From BMS3Abin12 sp964487445 (GTDB lineage Bacteria > Pseudomonadota > Gammaproteobacteria > 21-64-14), in contig CAZAQG010000009.1 of the NCBI GenBank assembly GCA_964487445.1, positions 1-39,569 of the forward strand: a stretch of 39,569 bases of DNA. Reading direction: 5' to 3'. Positions 25,632 through 33,749 of the stretch are shown here, piece by piece. The notes under the pieces are model-generated. The model saw only the letters and a list, made by a program, of their open reading frames with translations, did not search any database and was not told the DNA's origin. Every line of letters starts with the position of its first letter. The stretch's first letter is position 1. The position numbers were made by a program, and so were the translations under genes.

Positions 25632-26852
25632 CTACCCGGCCCGTGTAGCCCCTGCGCGCGTTGACGCATCGGGGACATACGCCTCCTGATCGACAAAACG
25701 GGCCGAACGGCGAAGAAACGGCAGTAACCAAGTGTCCGCAAAACAGCAACCCGTTCCACCCGCCGGGACCTGTTGTTCGCCCTTGCGCACATCTTCATCG
25801 GGCCCGTGCCCTTCCCCCCGTTCCGCGCGAGCGAGAAGCGCCCGATAGCCGGGCTGCCAAGCCCGGGTGCCGGGGAACACATCGCGCAATGCGCGCAGGA
25901 TCTCCATGGCGGAGAAATCGAGATCGCCGAAGAACCAGGTCTCCAGCGGGCATGGGACATCCGTCCAGGCGCGGGCCAAACGCTCGACCCCTTCCGGATG
26001 GGATGCCAGGGAGGCATGCATCGACACCCCTTCGGCGCTACGCAGTCGCTTGGCGGCGCCCATGAAACCCGAGATCCAGACCACGGCCATCCGTTCCGGA
26101 TCGACACTTGGCAGGCGGTTCTTTACCGCGCTGTGGTAGGTGGTCTCGTTTTCGATGAACAGCACGCTCTCCCATGCCGGCCCCGGCACGTGTATGTTGA
26201 TCAATATCGGTTTTTCGGGGAAGGCGTCCGGATCACCGACCAGTCGGGTGACGGCCTCGCGTCGTGCATCCAGCAGTTTCGAGATGCCCCAGAATGCCGC
26301 GGCGGACGCCTCGCGGAGATACAGGGAAGGATCCAGCTTCGTCAATTCGGAAAGCCGCTCCACCACCCGGGCGGCCGAACGACCCGCCACTCGGATGGGT
26401 TGGTGCCGCAAACCCGACAACCGCGCCTGCGGGAGGGCAAAGCGGCCTTCGAGTGCCGCCGACCATTGCTCCCGCCACGATCCTTGCCCCGCGGGCCGAT
26501 CGATCGCCCCGCGGATCACCGCCTCGCCTTCCGCGGTCAGAACGATCTGCGGTTCGGCCTCATAGGGGGGGGCATTCGCCGCCCATCGCTTCGGCCCCCT
26601 CAGCGCGATCCAGCCCCTCTTGGCGATGGCCTCCAGCAATTCCCAGGCGAATTCCCGATCGGGCGTCTCTGCGCGGTCGAAAAAGACCGGGGTCTTGTCC
26701 GGTTTGAGCCGCAGTCGGGGCGGACGCTCGCGCTGCGCCATGGGCCGGCGGTCCACCAGGTCGATCAGCCGATGCAGTACGTCGGCAATGCCCGGTTCGC
26801 CCGCCCAACGCCTCAGCACATCGGCCGCATCGTCGTTGTTCTCATCGCCCAC
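25632..26852 (-). CDS. jetD: Wadjet subunit JetD (TOPRIM-like nuclease)
   Basis: JetD is the DNA-cleaving subunit of Wadjet, which cuts small circular plasmids after SMC loop extrusion. The GTG at 26852 gives 406 residues, supported by GGGAGG nine bases upstream; an ATG at 26927 adds 25 unlike residues inside the divergent control region. An N-terminal arm-like region (about 1-200) precedes a TOPRIM-type core: VLFIENETTYHS (Glu234), the acidic WFFGDLDFSAMEIL (Asp310, Asp312) and C-terminal RFVDQEAYV. These match the E, DxD and (E/D)QE pattern of DUF2220-type JetD proteins. The metal ligands look intact, so it is probably active. It is divergent from jetABC, whereas I know jetD as the last gene on the same strand. 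Confidence 0.85.
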   Translation of the reverse strand: MGDENNDDAADVLRRWAGEPGIADVLHRLIDLVDRRPMAQRERPPRLRLKPDKTPVFFDRAETPDREFAWELLEAIAKRGWIALRGPKRWAANAPPYEAEPQIVLTAEGEAVIRGAIDRPAGQGSWREQWSAALEGRFALPQARLSGLRHQPIRVAGRSAARVVERLSELTKLDPSLYLREASAAAFWGISKLLDARREAVTRLVGDPDAFPEKPILINIHVPGPAWESVLFIENETTYHSAVKNRLPSVDPERMAVVWISGFMGAAKRLRSAEGVSMHASLASHPEGVERLARAWTDVPCPLETWFFGDLDFSAMEILRALRDVFPGTRAWQPGYRALLARAERGEGHGPDEDVRKGEQQVPAGGTGCCFADTWLLPFLRRSARFVDQEAYVPDASTRAGATRAG

Positions 26853-26902
26853 AGGCGTGCGCCTCCCGGCTCGACGGAGGTTCGGCCGCCAAGCGAAATC
26901 AG

Positions 26903-26929
26903 GTATGCTTCGCAAGGATATCAGCATAC
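26903..26929. promoter_or_regulatory. Inverted repeat in the jetD-jetA divergent control region
   Basis: GTATGCT (26903-26909) and AGCATAC (26923-26929) form a perfect 7-bp inverted repeat with 20 bp between half-site centres, about two helical turns. Each arm also contains TATGCT, a -10-like hexamer, on opposite strands, so the two promoters could overlap here. It lies 10 bp upstream of the jetA start, and AGGG precedes the jetA GTG. This could be an operator for a regulator or paired promoters. Confidence 0.5.
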
Positions 26930-26938
26930 AGGGTTGCC

Positions 26939-28399
26939 GTGGACGCCTTGTTCGACATCATCGATCCCGGTTTTTTCAAGCCCCTGACCGGCAAGTACCG
27001 CGGGCTGTTCGCCGCCTGCATCACCGCCCTGTTCGAGCGCCTGCACGGCCCCTATGCCGACTACCGGGTCAATGTCACCTACGGCGAACTACGGGATCTC
27101 TTCCAGCCCCTGGTCGCCGCGCGCCCGGACGACCCCGGCGGTGAAAGCGCCGACGAGGAACTGGACCCGACGGGGAAGGAGTCGGACCGGGCTCGCGTCG
27201 TAATCCACCGCCTGGCGGCGACCGGCTGGCTCGAGACACGGCTGGACAAAGGCACCATGGTTTCGGTCTATGGCCTGACCCAGGCCGGCAAGACCTTGGC
27301 CGATACCCTTTACCGCCTGCAGGGCGGCGGTATGCGCACGATCCGGCGCAACGTGCGTTACACTCGCAATTCCCTCGAGGCCTATGTCCGCAGCGAGGGA
27401 CGGGAACCCTATGAGCTGTTGGACGCCTTCGACGCCGCCCAGCGCATCATGTCGGATCTCAGCGACGACATCGACGCACTGGAATCGCAGCGCCGCAAAC
27501 TCACCGAAGACGTGGCACGCAGCCAGGGCGAAGGGGTGGCGGAGATCCTGTGCGAGTTGCGCCTGCGACTTCCGGAGGTAACCCGCAAGTTCACGGTGGA
27601 GTCCGTCGTCCAGCACCGCAGCCACATCGAAACCCTGCTGGACGGGATCCTGTATTGGCCGCCGGAGCGGCGGGAGAAGGCGGACTCGGCCCTGTTACAG
27701 GCCCAGCCGCTGCTGGGCCGGGAACTCGCGGCGGGCGAAGTCCCCCTGCTGTGGCTGACCGGGGCCGTCCGCGACCGGGTGACCGTCGCCATGGACGTGA
27801 AAATGCCGGAGCTGCGCGAGGCGGTCTCCAACTTCGGCCGTCGCATCCAACTCATCGTCATGCAACAGTCGGCCCTGGCCACTCAGGGCCGGGATACCGC
27901 CGCCCAACTCATCGAGCGGCTGACGACGCGGTCCCGGGAGGAACAGGACACTCTGCTCCACCGGATGGCCGATGCCATGTTTCCCTGGCGGGTACGACTG
28001 CCCGATCCGGGACGGATCCCGGTGGGGGAGCGCGCGGCGCGGCGGCGGCCCATCGATACCGGTCTGGCACACCCGCGCCTGACCCGGGAGGAACGCCGCA
28101 ACGCCTATATCCAGCAGATGCTGGAGACCGCTTTTGCACTGACCGAGGCGGACATCGACCGTTATGTCCTGGATCAGATGGGCGCGGCGAGGGCCATGAG
28201 CCTGCGCCATTTCAACGTGGAAAAGGCCCTGGATCTGCTGGCGCTGAGCCATAGCATCGAGATCACGACACACCCCGATGCCGGCGGCGAGTGGGACGTC
28301 GCCCCCGACTATGACGACGCAAGGGAAATACGCCGGTTCGATACCGGCTACGGCCGCATGCAGGCCTTCACCCTCAGGCGCCGGAGCCGGACGCCATGA
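26939..28399 (+). CDS. jetA: Wadjet subunit JetA (kleisin-like)
   Basis: JetA is the MukF-like kleisin that bridges the two SMC heads of the Wadjet complex. It is 486 residues with a GTG start and an AGGG ribosome-binding site. The N-terminal winged-helix-like part begins MDALFDIIDPGFFKPLTGKY and has DYRVNVTYGELRDLF and ATGWLETRLDKGTMVSVYGLTQAG. A long helical middle (DLSDDIDALESQRRKLTEDVARSQGEG) is followed by a C-terminal helical part ending QAFTLRRRSRTP. It reads as a JetA-family protein and not as the DUF3375 form I associate with type I, but I cannot fix the subtype. Its TGA overlaps the jetB ATG as ATGA. The neighbours make the assignment firm. Confidence 0.83.
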   Translation: MDALFDIIDPGFFKPLTGKYRGLFAACITALFERLHGPYADYRVNVTYGELRDLFQPLVAARPDDPGGESADEELDPTGKESDRARVVIHRLAATGWLETRLDKGTMVSVYGLTQAGKTLADTLYRLQGGGMRTIRRNVRYTRNSLEAYVRSEGREPYELLDAFDAAQRIMSDLSDDIDALESQRRKLTEDVARSQGEGVAEILCELRLRLPEVTRKFTVESVVQHRSHIETLLDGILYWPPERREKADSALLQAQPLLGRELAAGEVPLLWLTGAVRDRVTVAMDVKMPELREAVSNFGRRIQLIVMQQSALATQGRDTAAQLIERLTTRSREEQDTLLHRMADAMFPWRVRLPDPGRIPVGERAARRRPIDTGLAHPRLTREERRNAYIQQMLETAFALTEADIDRYVLDQMGAARAMSLRHFNVEKALDLLALSHSIEITTHPDAGGEWDVAPDYDDAREIRRFDTGYGRMQAFTLRRRSRTP

Positions 28400-29079
28400 G
28401 CCGTTTCCTCGACACCTTCCACGAAGAACTGGAGCGCACTCCCTTGCGCGGCCTGCGCCCGTTCCAGGCGATCATCCACCGATTGCTGGCCCACGGCATC
28501 CTGGTCGCGGACGATTCGCAGACCGAGCGTCAACAATACGAGCAGTCGGTTTCCGCCTTCCCCCTGCTGCGGGACTGGTTCGAGATCGCCGGCCTGCGCC
28601 TGGAACACTACCGGGAATTTCGCTATCTGCGCCTGTATCCGCCCAACGCGCGCATTCCCGGCGTCCACCAGGACGAAGAGGAGCACAGCGACGCCGCCGT
28701 CCTGCGCGAACGCTACAGCCCCATGGAGGCCCGCCTCCTGCTGGTGCTGCGCGCCCTCTACGATCAAGCGCTCACCCTGGGGAACCTGGGCGACAAGGGC
28801 GAGGCCGGCCTGCCCCTGGAGGACGTGTTCACCGCCATGATCACCATGTCGAACACCCCCATGCCGGAGGCCGCCGGCGAGCGCGACCGCCTGTTCAAGC
28901 GTCTGAAGCGACTCAAGGCCATCGACTACGTCCCCGGCGACGCGCCCGAATCGGAACGCTGGATCGCCATCCGCCCCATGATCACCACCCTCGTGAGCGG
29001 CGACCTGCTGGCCGACGCCATCCGACGACTGGAAGGCGTGCGGGTAGAGGCCCCGACGGCGAACGACGATGCGTATTGA
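28396..29079 (+). CDS. jetB: Wadjet subunit JetB (KITE-like, MukE-type)
   Basis: JetB is the small winged-helix partner that binds the JetA kleisin, as MukE does MukF. The 227-residue product has the DUF4194-type pattern: a helical N-terminus (FLDTFHEELERTPLRG), ILVADDSQTERQQYEQSVSAFPLLRDWFEIAGL, RYSPMEARLLLVLRALYDQ, an insertion with LPLEDVFTAM, and LKRLKAIDYVPG followed by WIAIRPMITTLVSGDLL. The latter matches the ERWIAIRPMI-type end of this family. It overlaps jetA by 4 bp (ATGA) and jetC by 11 bp, so the three subunits are translationally coupled and probably made in fixed proportion. Confidence 0.85.
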   Translation: MSRFLDTFHEELERTPLRGLRPFQAIIHRLLAHGILVADDSQTERQQYEQSVSAFPLLRDWFEIAGLRLEHYREFRYLRLYPPNARIPGVHQDEEEHSDAAVLRERYSPMEARLLLVLRALYDQALTLGNLGDKGEAGLPLEDVFTAMITMSNTPMPEAAGERDRLFKRLKRLKAIDYVPGDAPESERWIAIRPMITTLVSGDLLADAIRRLEGVRVEAPTANDDAY

Positions 29080-32000
29080 CCGGGTAATCATCCTCAACTG
29101 GGGCACCCTGCCCAACCGCGAATACCCGATGGGACCGCTGACCCTGTTCACCGGCGGCAACGGTACCGGCAAGACCACCCTGGCCGACGCGATCCAGACG
29201 GTGATGACGGCGGCACGCGACACCTTCTACCAATTCAACCCCGGACAGGATGAGAGTTCTCAGCGCGGTCGCTACGGCAAGGTGCCGCGCACCCTCGCCT
29301 CCTATGTGCTCGGCGCCGACCGCAACAAGCTGGCCCGGCCCAACGGCGCCCACGGCTACGTGGCGCTGGTGTTCCGCCCCACGGCGGGCATCGAGGCCGA
29401 CGGCGATCCGTTCACCGCCCTGATCGGCGTGTCCGCCGACCTCGGCACCGACGGCAAGCGGCGGGCACCCCGGACCATCGACCAAGTCAACCTTATCCTG
29501 ACGGGCGTCGCCCTGAAGCAGGGGGATCTCATGGCGGACGAGGGGGCGGGGCGGCAGGGCCGCGTCGTTCCCGTCGAGAAGATCGAGAACCACCTGAAGA
29601 TACGTTTCGGCTCCACGGCGGTCAGGGGCTTCCGCGACAAGATCGGCTACCTCAAGACCCTGTGGGGCTACCTGCGCAACCGCGGCGGCATGGCGATCAG
29701 CGAACTGGAAGCGGCCCAGGCCACGCGCACCTGGTCGCGGCTGATGGCGCACAGTCCCATCGGGTCCATCAACGATTTCGTACGCCACGAAATCCTCGAG
29801 CGGCGCGACGTAGCCGGCGATCTGGACCACATGATCCAGTCGGTGCAGACCTTCAACCAGCTCAAGCAGCAGGCGGCGGAACTCGAAGCCCGGATCGAAA
29901 CGCTGCGCCGGATCGAACACTACGGCGCGCAGATCGAGCGCGGCTACAGGGCGCTGGTGGAAAAACGCCTGCTGCTGGCCGAAGTGGGACGGTTCGAACT
30001 CGAGCGACAGCGCGAGCAGGCGCAGGCACGGATGGAGACCTTCCGGCAGGAGCGGCACCGGCTGGGGCAGCGGCGCGCCACCTTGAAGAGCGAACTGGAA
30101 CAGGCCGACGACACACGCATCCGCCTGGAAGCCGAACGCGGCGGCCATCCCGTGCTGATTCAAAAGCGCGACCTGGAGCGGACCCTCGAGGAAAATCGGA
30201 ACCTGCAATCAGAGCGGGTCACCGGACTGCTCGTCGCACTACAGAACCTGCAAGGAAAACTCGACACCCTGGAGCAATTGGCCGTTCTGGCCCCGGAGCT
30301 GCGCAGCGATACTCAACTCGCCGACGGCGTCGCCGCCATCCGGAGCCGTGCCGCGCCCCTGTCCGCGCTCGACCTCGGCGGCTTCCGGCGGCAGTTGCAG
30401 CAAACGATCGCCCGGGAAGAAAATCTCTACGACCCCGCCCCCTTCGCCGCCTTCGCCGAACGGGCCGGCGGCGTGCACATCGACGACCTGCTGGCCGAAA
30501 TCCGCGTGCAGGTAGCCGACCGGGACGGACTCCATGACAAGACCCTGCTGTCACAGCAACGCTTGGCCGACGAGCACCGACGGCTGTCCGAGACCCTCAC
30601 GGAAACCGAAAAACAGCTCGGACAGCTCCGCCGGGGCGAGCAACCCCTGCCGCCGGCAACGACCGCGGCCCTGGAAGTCATACGGGAGGAGCAGCCCGGC
30701 GCACGGCCCCGCGTCTTGTGCGAACTGGTCGAGATGTCCGCGGGCCGGGAGGACTGGCAGCCGGTCATCGAGGCCTACCTGGGCGGTAACCGCTTCGTCA
30801 TCCTGGTGGAACCCGACTACGAATCCAGCACCACACGGTTGTTGAAACGGCAGGGGCTGCACCGCTGCAAAATCGTCCAGGGCGAGCATGCCCGCAAGGA
30901 CACCGCCCACCGTTCCGTCGAGCCCCGCACCCTCGTGAGCTGTCTCAAGGTGGACGACCCCACCGCCCTGGCCTATCTGCTGGGCAATTACGGGAACGTC
31001 AAACTGACCGAGGACATGGAGACCCTGCGCTGGGCACCCCGCGGCATCATGAAAGAGGGCTTCGCATCCAGCGGCTACACCCAGTTTCCCTGCCTGGCGC
31101 GCAGGGATGAAATGGTATTCGGACACAAGGCCCGGGAATACCGGATCGAAAGCCTGCTGCTGAAAAAGCAGGAAGCAAAGAAGGAACTGTCGCAAATCGA
31201 CGAGCAGTCGGGCGCCCTCGGCAGGCTGTCGGATTGCCTGCAAACCCTGAAGACCGATACCGTCCTGGAAGAGACGGCCATCGCGCTCTACGATGATGCG
31301 GAACGGATGGCGAGGATCAGGGAACAGATCGCCGGGCTGGACCTGCGCGGTGCGGAACCCTTGGAGCAACGGTACCAAGTCGTACGGAGACAGATCGAGC
31401 ACTTGAAAGAAGAGCAGGAAACCGCGATCCATCGTGAAGGTGAAATCGCGAAGGAACTTCAATACCTCCGAGAACGACTGGAACAATACACGGAAAGGCT
31501 GACGGATGCCGGGAAGCGGCTGGAGACCGCCCGCGAGCGGGTCCGCGGACTTTCCCGCCCCGACAAGGACTACGACGCGGACGACATCGCCTCCAAGATC
31601 GCCGCCCGGGCCCGCGGCGGCACCCATGACGCGGAATCGTTGACCGCGCAAATCGAACAGGAAGAACGACAATTCAACGGCTACTGGCCGAACTACCGCG
31701 CCCTGATTCGGGAGTACAACGGACAGGGCCATGCCCGTGACGAATCCGTCGCCCTGCCTCCCCAGGCGCTCGAGGTGAACACCCTGAGAGGCAACGACGA
31801 CTTCTTCCTGTTCATGGCGATCCAGCATGGGGTCCGCGCACGCCTCCACGTTCTCGAATCCTCCATCCTGATCGCCATCAGCGAACAGATCGAGGGCATC
31901 AAGCAGGAGGTCGACAAGGCCGTTACCAACGATTTCGTCAACCTGGTGATGGACAACATCCGCAAGGGGGAACAGCAGATCCGCGATCTCAACCAGACCC

Positions 32001-32746
32001 TGAAACAACACCGCTTCGGCGACGAAGAGTTCGAATTCGTTGCGCATCCCCGGGAAGGCATCCACGGCAACTACCGGCGATTCTTCAAATCCGTCGCCGA
32101 CAAATCGCTGCTCCACCAGGAGGCCTTCTCCATCTTCGACGACAACCAGTTCGACGTCCGGGACATCCGCACCCGCGACGAGGTCATGGACAAGCTGTTC
32201 CAGGGCGGAGACGCCCGGGTGCGGGAGGAGCTTCTGCGCATGGCCGACTACCGGGAATATTTCGACTTCGACATCTACCGGGTGCACGAGGGCGAGCGTA
32301 TCTCGCTGGCCGAGGACGCCACCGGCAGCGGCGGACAACTGGAAACCGCCGCCTACGCCATCCGCTCCGCCTCGGTCATCAACGCCTTCAAGCTAAGCGA
32401 CCGCCGCAGCCCCCGGCATTGCCGCTTCCTGCTCTTCGACGAGACCTTCGCCAAGACCGACGAACAGCGCTCGGTGGAGATCCTCAAGCTGCTCACCCGA
32501 TCGCTGAAGCTGCAGATCCTTTTCGTCGTGCCCTCCCGCGCCGCCGGTGTCTTCAAGCCCATCCTCACCGATCAGCACGTCTTCACCAAGTTCAACTCCG
32601 TCAATGCACCGGGTGAGCTGAGCACCGTGGTGGAAGTCAAGTCGGAAACACTGGACCGGGAGAAAGTGGCCCGGCTCTGGGAACAGCGGAAGGAAGAGGT
32701 CATGATTCAGGCGGGGCTCGAATTCGACGCCATGGAGAACGAGTAG
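29069..32746 (+). CDS. jetC: Wadjet subunit JetC (SMC/MukB-like ATPase)
   Basis: JetC is the SMC motor that extrudes DNA loops by ATP hydrolysis. Its 1225 residues fit the family. The head N-terminus has IILNWGTLPN, then Walker A GGNGTGKT at 29-36. Two long coiled-coil arms follow (around 265-400 and 730-870: LVEKRLLLAEVGRFELERQREQ; LLLKKQEAKKELSQIDEQSG), with a hinge-like globular middle (about 540-700). The C-terminal head has the ABC signature GSGGQ at 1086-1090 and Walker B FLLFDETFAKTDE with Asp1124 and Glu1125. All ATPase motifs are intact. It is the last gene of jetABC and is followed by a 10-bp hairpin before the convergent glycan cluster. Confidence 0.93.
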   Translation: MRIDRVIILNWGTLPNREYPMGPLTLFTGGNGTGKTTLADAIQTVMTAARDTFYQFNPGQDESSQRGRYGKVPRTLASYVLGADRNKLARPNGAHGYVALVFRPTAGIEADGDPFTALIGVSADLGTDGKRRAPRTIDQVNLILTGVALKQGDLMADEGAGRQGRVVPVEKIENHLKIRFGSTAVRGFRDKIGYLKTLWGYLRNRGGMAISELEAAQATRTWSRLMAHSPIGSINDFVRHEILERRDVAGDLDHMIQSVQTFNQLKQQAAELEARIETLRRIEHYGAQIERGYRALVEKRLLLAEVGRFELERQREQAQARMETFRQERHRLGQRRATLKSELEQADDTRIRLEAERGGHPVLIQKRDLERTLEENRNLQSERVTGLLVALQNLQGKLDTLEQLAVLAPELRSDTQLADGVAAIRSRAAPLSALDLGGFRRQLQQTIAREENLYDPAPFAAFAERAGGVHIDDLLAEIRVQVADRDGLHDKTLLSQQRLADEHRRLSETLTETEKQLGQLRRGEQPLPPATTAALEVIREEQPGARPRVLCELVEMSAGREDWQPVIEAYLGGNRFVILVEPDYESSTTRLLKRQGLHRCKIVQGEHARKDTAHRSVEPRTLVSCLKVDDPTALAYLLGNYGNVKLTEDMETLRWAPRGIMKEGFASSGYTQFPCLARRDEMVFGHKAREYRIESLLLKKQEAKKELSQIDEQSGALGRLSDCLQTLKTDTVLEETAIALYDDAERMARIREQIAGLDLRGAEPLEQRYQVVRRQIEHLKEEQETAIHREGEIAKELQYLRERLEQYTERLTDAGKRLETARERVRGLSRPDKDYDADDIASKIAARARGGTHDAESLTAQIEQEERQFNGYWPNYRALIREYNGQGHARDESVALPPQALEVNTLRGNDDFFLFMAIQHGVRARLHVLESSILIAISEQIEGIKQEVDKAVTNDFVNLVMDNIRKGEQQIRDLNQTLKQHRFGDEEFEFVAHPREGIHGNYRRFFKSVADKSLLHQEAFSIFDDNQFDVRDIRTRDEVMDKLFQGGDARVREELLRMADYREYFDFDIYRVHEGERISLAEDATGSGGQLETAAYAIRSASVINAFKLSDRRSPRHCRFLLFDETFAKTDEQRSVEILKLLTRSLKLQILFVVPSRAAGVFKPILTDQHVFTKFNSVNAPGELSTVVEVKSETLDREKVARLWEQRKEEVMIQAGLEFDAMENE

Positions 32747-32784
32747 CCGGACGCCCGCTCACCCTCCGACCCTTGGGCGTCCGG
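32747..32784 (+). terminator. Candidate stem-loop after jetC
   Basis: CCGGACGCCC (32747-32756) is the exact complement of GGGCGTCCGG (32775-32784), with an 18-base loop starting right at the jetC stop. It sits between convergent genes, so it may end transcription from either side. There is no T-run, so intrinsic termination is uncertain. Confidence 0.4.
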
Positions 32785-32801
32785 CGGGCGCTTCGGCAAG
32801 C

Positions 32802-33749
32802 TCAATAGGGTGGCCGGCTGTTGCCGAGGCACAGGTCCACCAAGTCGGCGAGGCGCGCGGTCCCGACACACATCACGGTATCCGCGCCACCCCAGTAAAT
32901 CTTCACGCCGCCGTCGTCATCGGCGACCGCACCGCAGGTAAAGACGACGTTGTGCACATAGCCCGTGATCTCCCAGGGATCCTCCGGAGCCAGCACCCAT
33001 TCATCCGAGATGCCGATAATCTTCGCCGGATCGGCGAGGTCGTGCAACGCCACGCCGAGGCGATAGAGCGCCCCGCCCATGGTCTCGAATACCCCGTGGT
33101 AGATACTGAGCCAGCCGCGCTCGGTGCGGATCGGCGTCGCACCGGGGCCGATCTTCAACTCGTCCCAGTGATATGGCACCGGTTTCATCACCACCTCGGA
33201 ATCGCCCCAGTGCACCAGGTCCGGAGACCATGACAGCCACACGGACCAAGGACCGGTCTCCGAATGGGGGCGATCCAGTCGGGCGTAACGGCCGTTGAAC
33301 CGCTCCGGGAAGATGACGACATTGCGCATGTCCGCCTGCGTGATCAGCGCAACCCGTTCGACGGAGCGGAAATCCCGGGTCGTGGCCAGCCCGATGCGCA
33401 CACCGTGACGCGAGTAGGCGCTGTAGGTAATCAGGTATTCCCCGTCGATACACGAGATTCGAGGGTCCTCCACCCCGAATGCCTCATATTCCGCGAATGC
33501 GCCTTCCGTCGAAGGGGTCATGAACGGTTTCGGTCCGGCCGTGAACTTGAACCCGTCTTCACTCTCGGCGATGCCGATGATCGAGCGACCGTTGCGCAGG
33601 TGGGATCGAAACAGCATGATGGTTCGCTCGTCATAGCGCGCGATGCCGGCGTTGTGCACGGTCTCCACCGGATAGGGGATGTCGTCCCGGGTGAGGATCG
33701 GGTTGGCCGGGCAGCGTTCGATGATCGGCGCTGATTTAGCTGCGGTCAT
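32802..33749 (-). CDS. GH130-type mannoside phosphorylase-like protein (315 aa)
   Basis: This is a five-bladed beta-propeller glycoside hydrolase family 130 protein. Family members phosphorolyse beta-1,2- or beta-1,4-mannosides to alpha-mannose-1-phosphate, or hydrolyse them. The start MTAAKSAPIIERCPANPIL fits the family; an upstream ATG adds 40 residues from within the neighbouring gene. Propeller motifs include ETVHNAGIARYD, GVEDPRIS (catalytic-position Asp95), LSWSPDLVHWG, KIGPGATPI and TGYVHNVVFTCGAV followed by IYWGGADTVMCVG. It overlaps the upstream GT4-cupin gene by 14 bp, so the two are co-expressed. The linkage specificity cannot be read from sequence. Confidence 0.88.
   Translation of the reverse strand: MTAAKSAPIIERCPANPILTRDDIPYPVETVHNAGIARYDERTIMLFRSHLRNGRSIIGIAESEDGFKFTAGPKPFMTPSTEGAFAEYEAFGVEDPRISCIDGEYLITYSAYSRHGVRIGLATTRDFRSVERVALITQADMRNVVIFPERFNGRYARLDRPHSETGPWSVWLSWSPDLVHWGDSEVVMKPVPYHWDELKIGPGATPIRTERGWLSIYHGVFETMGGALYRLGVALHDLADPAKIIGISDEWVLAPEDPWEITGYVHNVVFTCGAVADDDGGVKIYWGGADTVMCVGTARLADLVDLCLGNSRPPY

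Noticed and set aside
30551..32338. A 595-codon frame opposite jetC
   Set aside because: It is antisense to an intact SMC gene and has no motif of its own.
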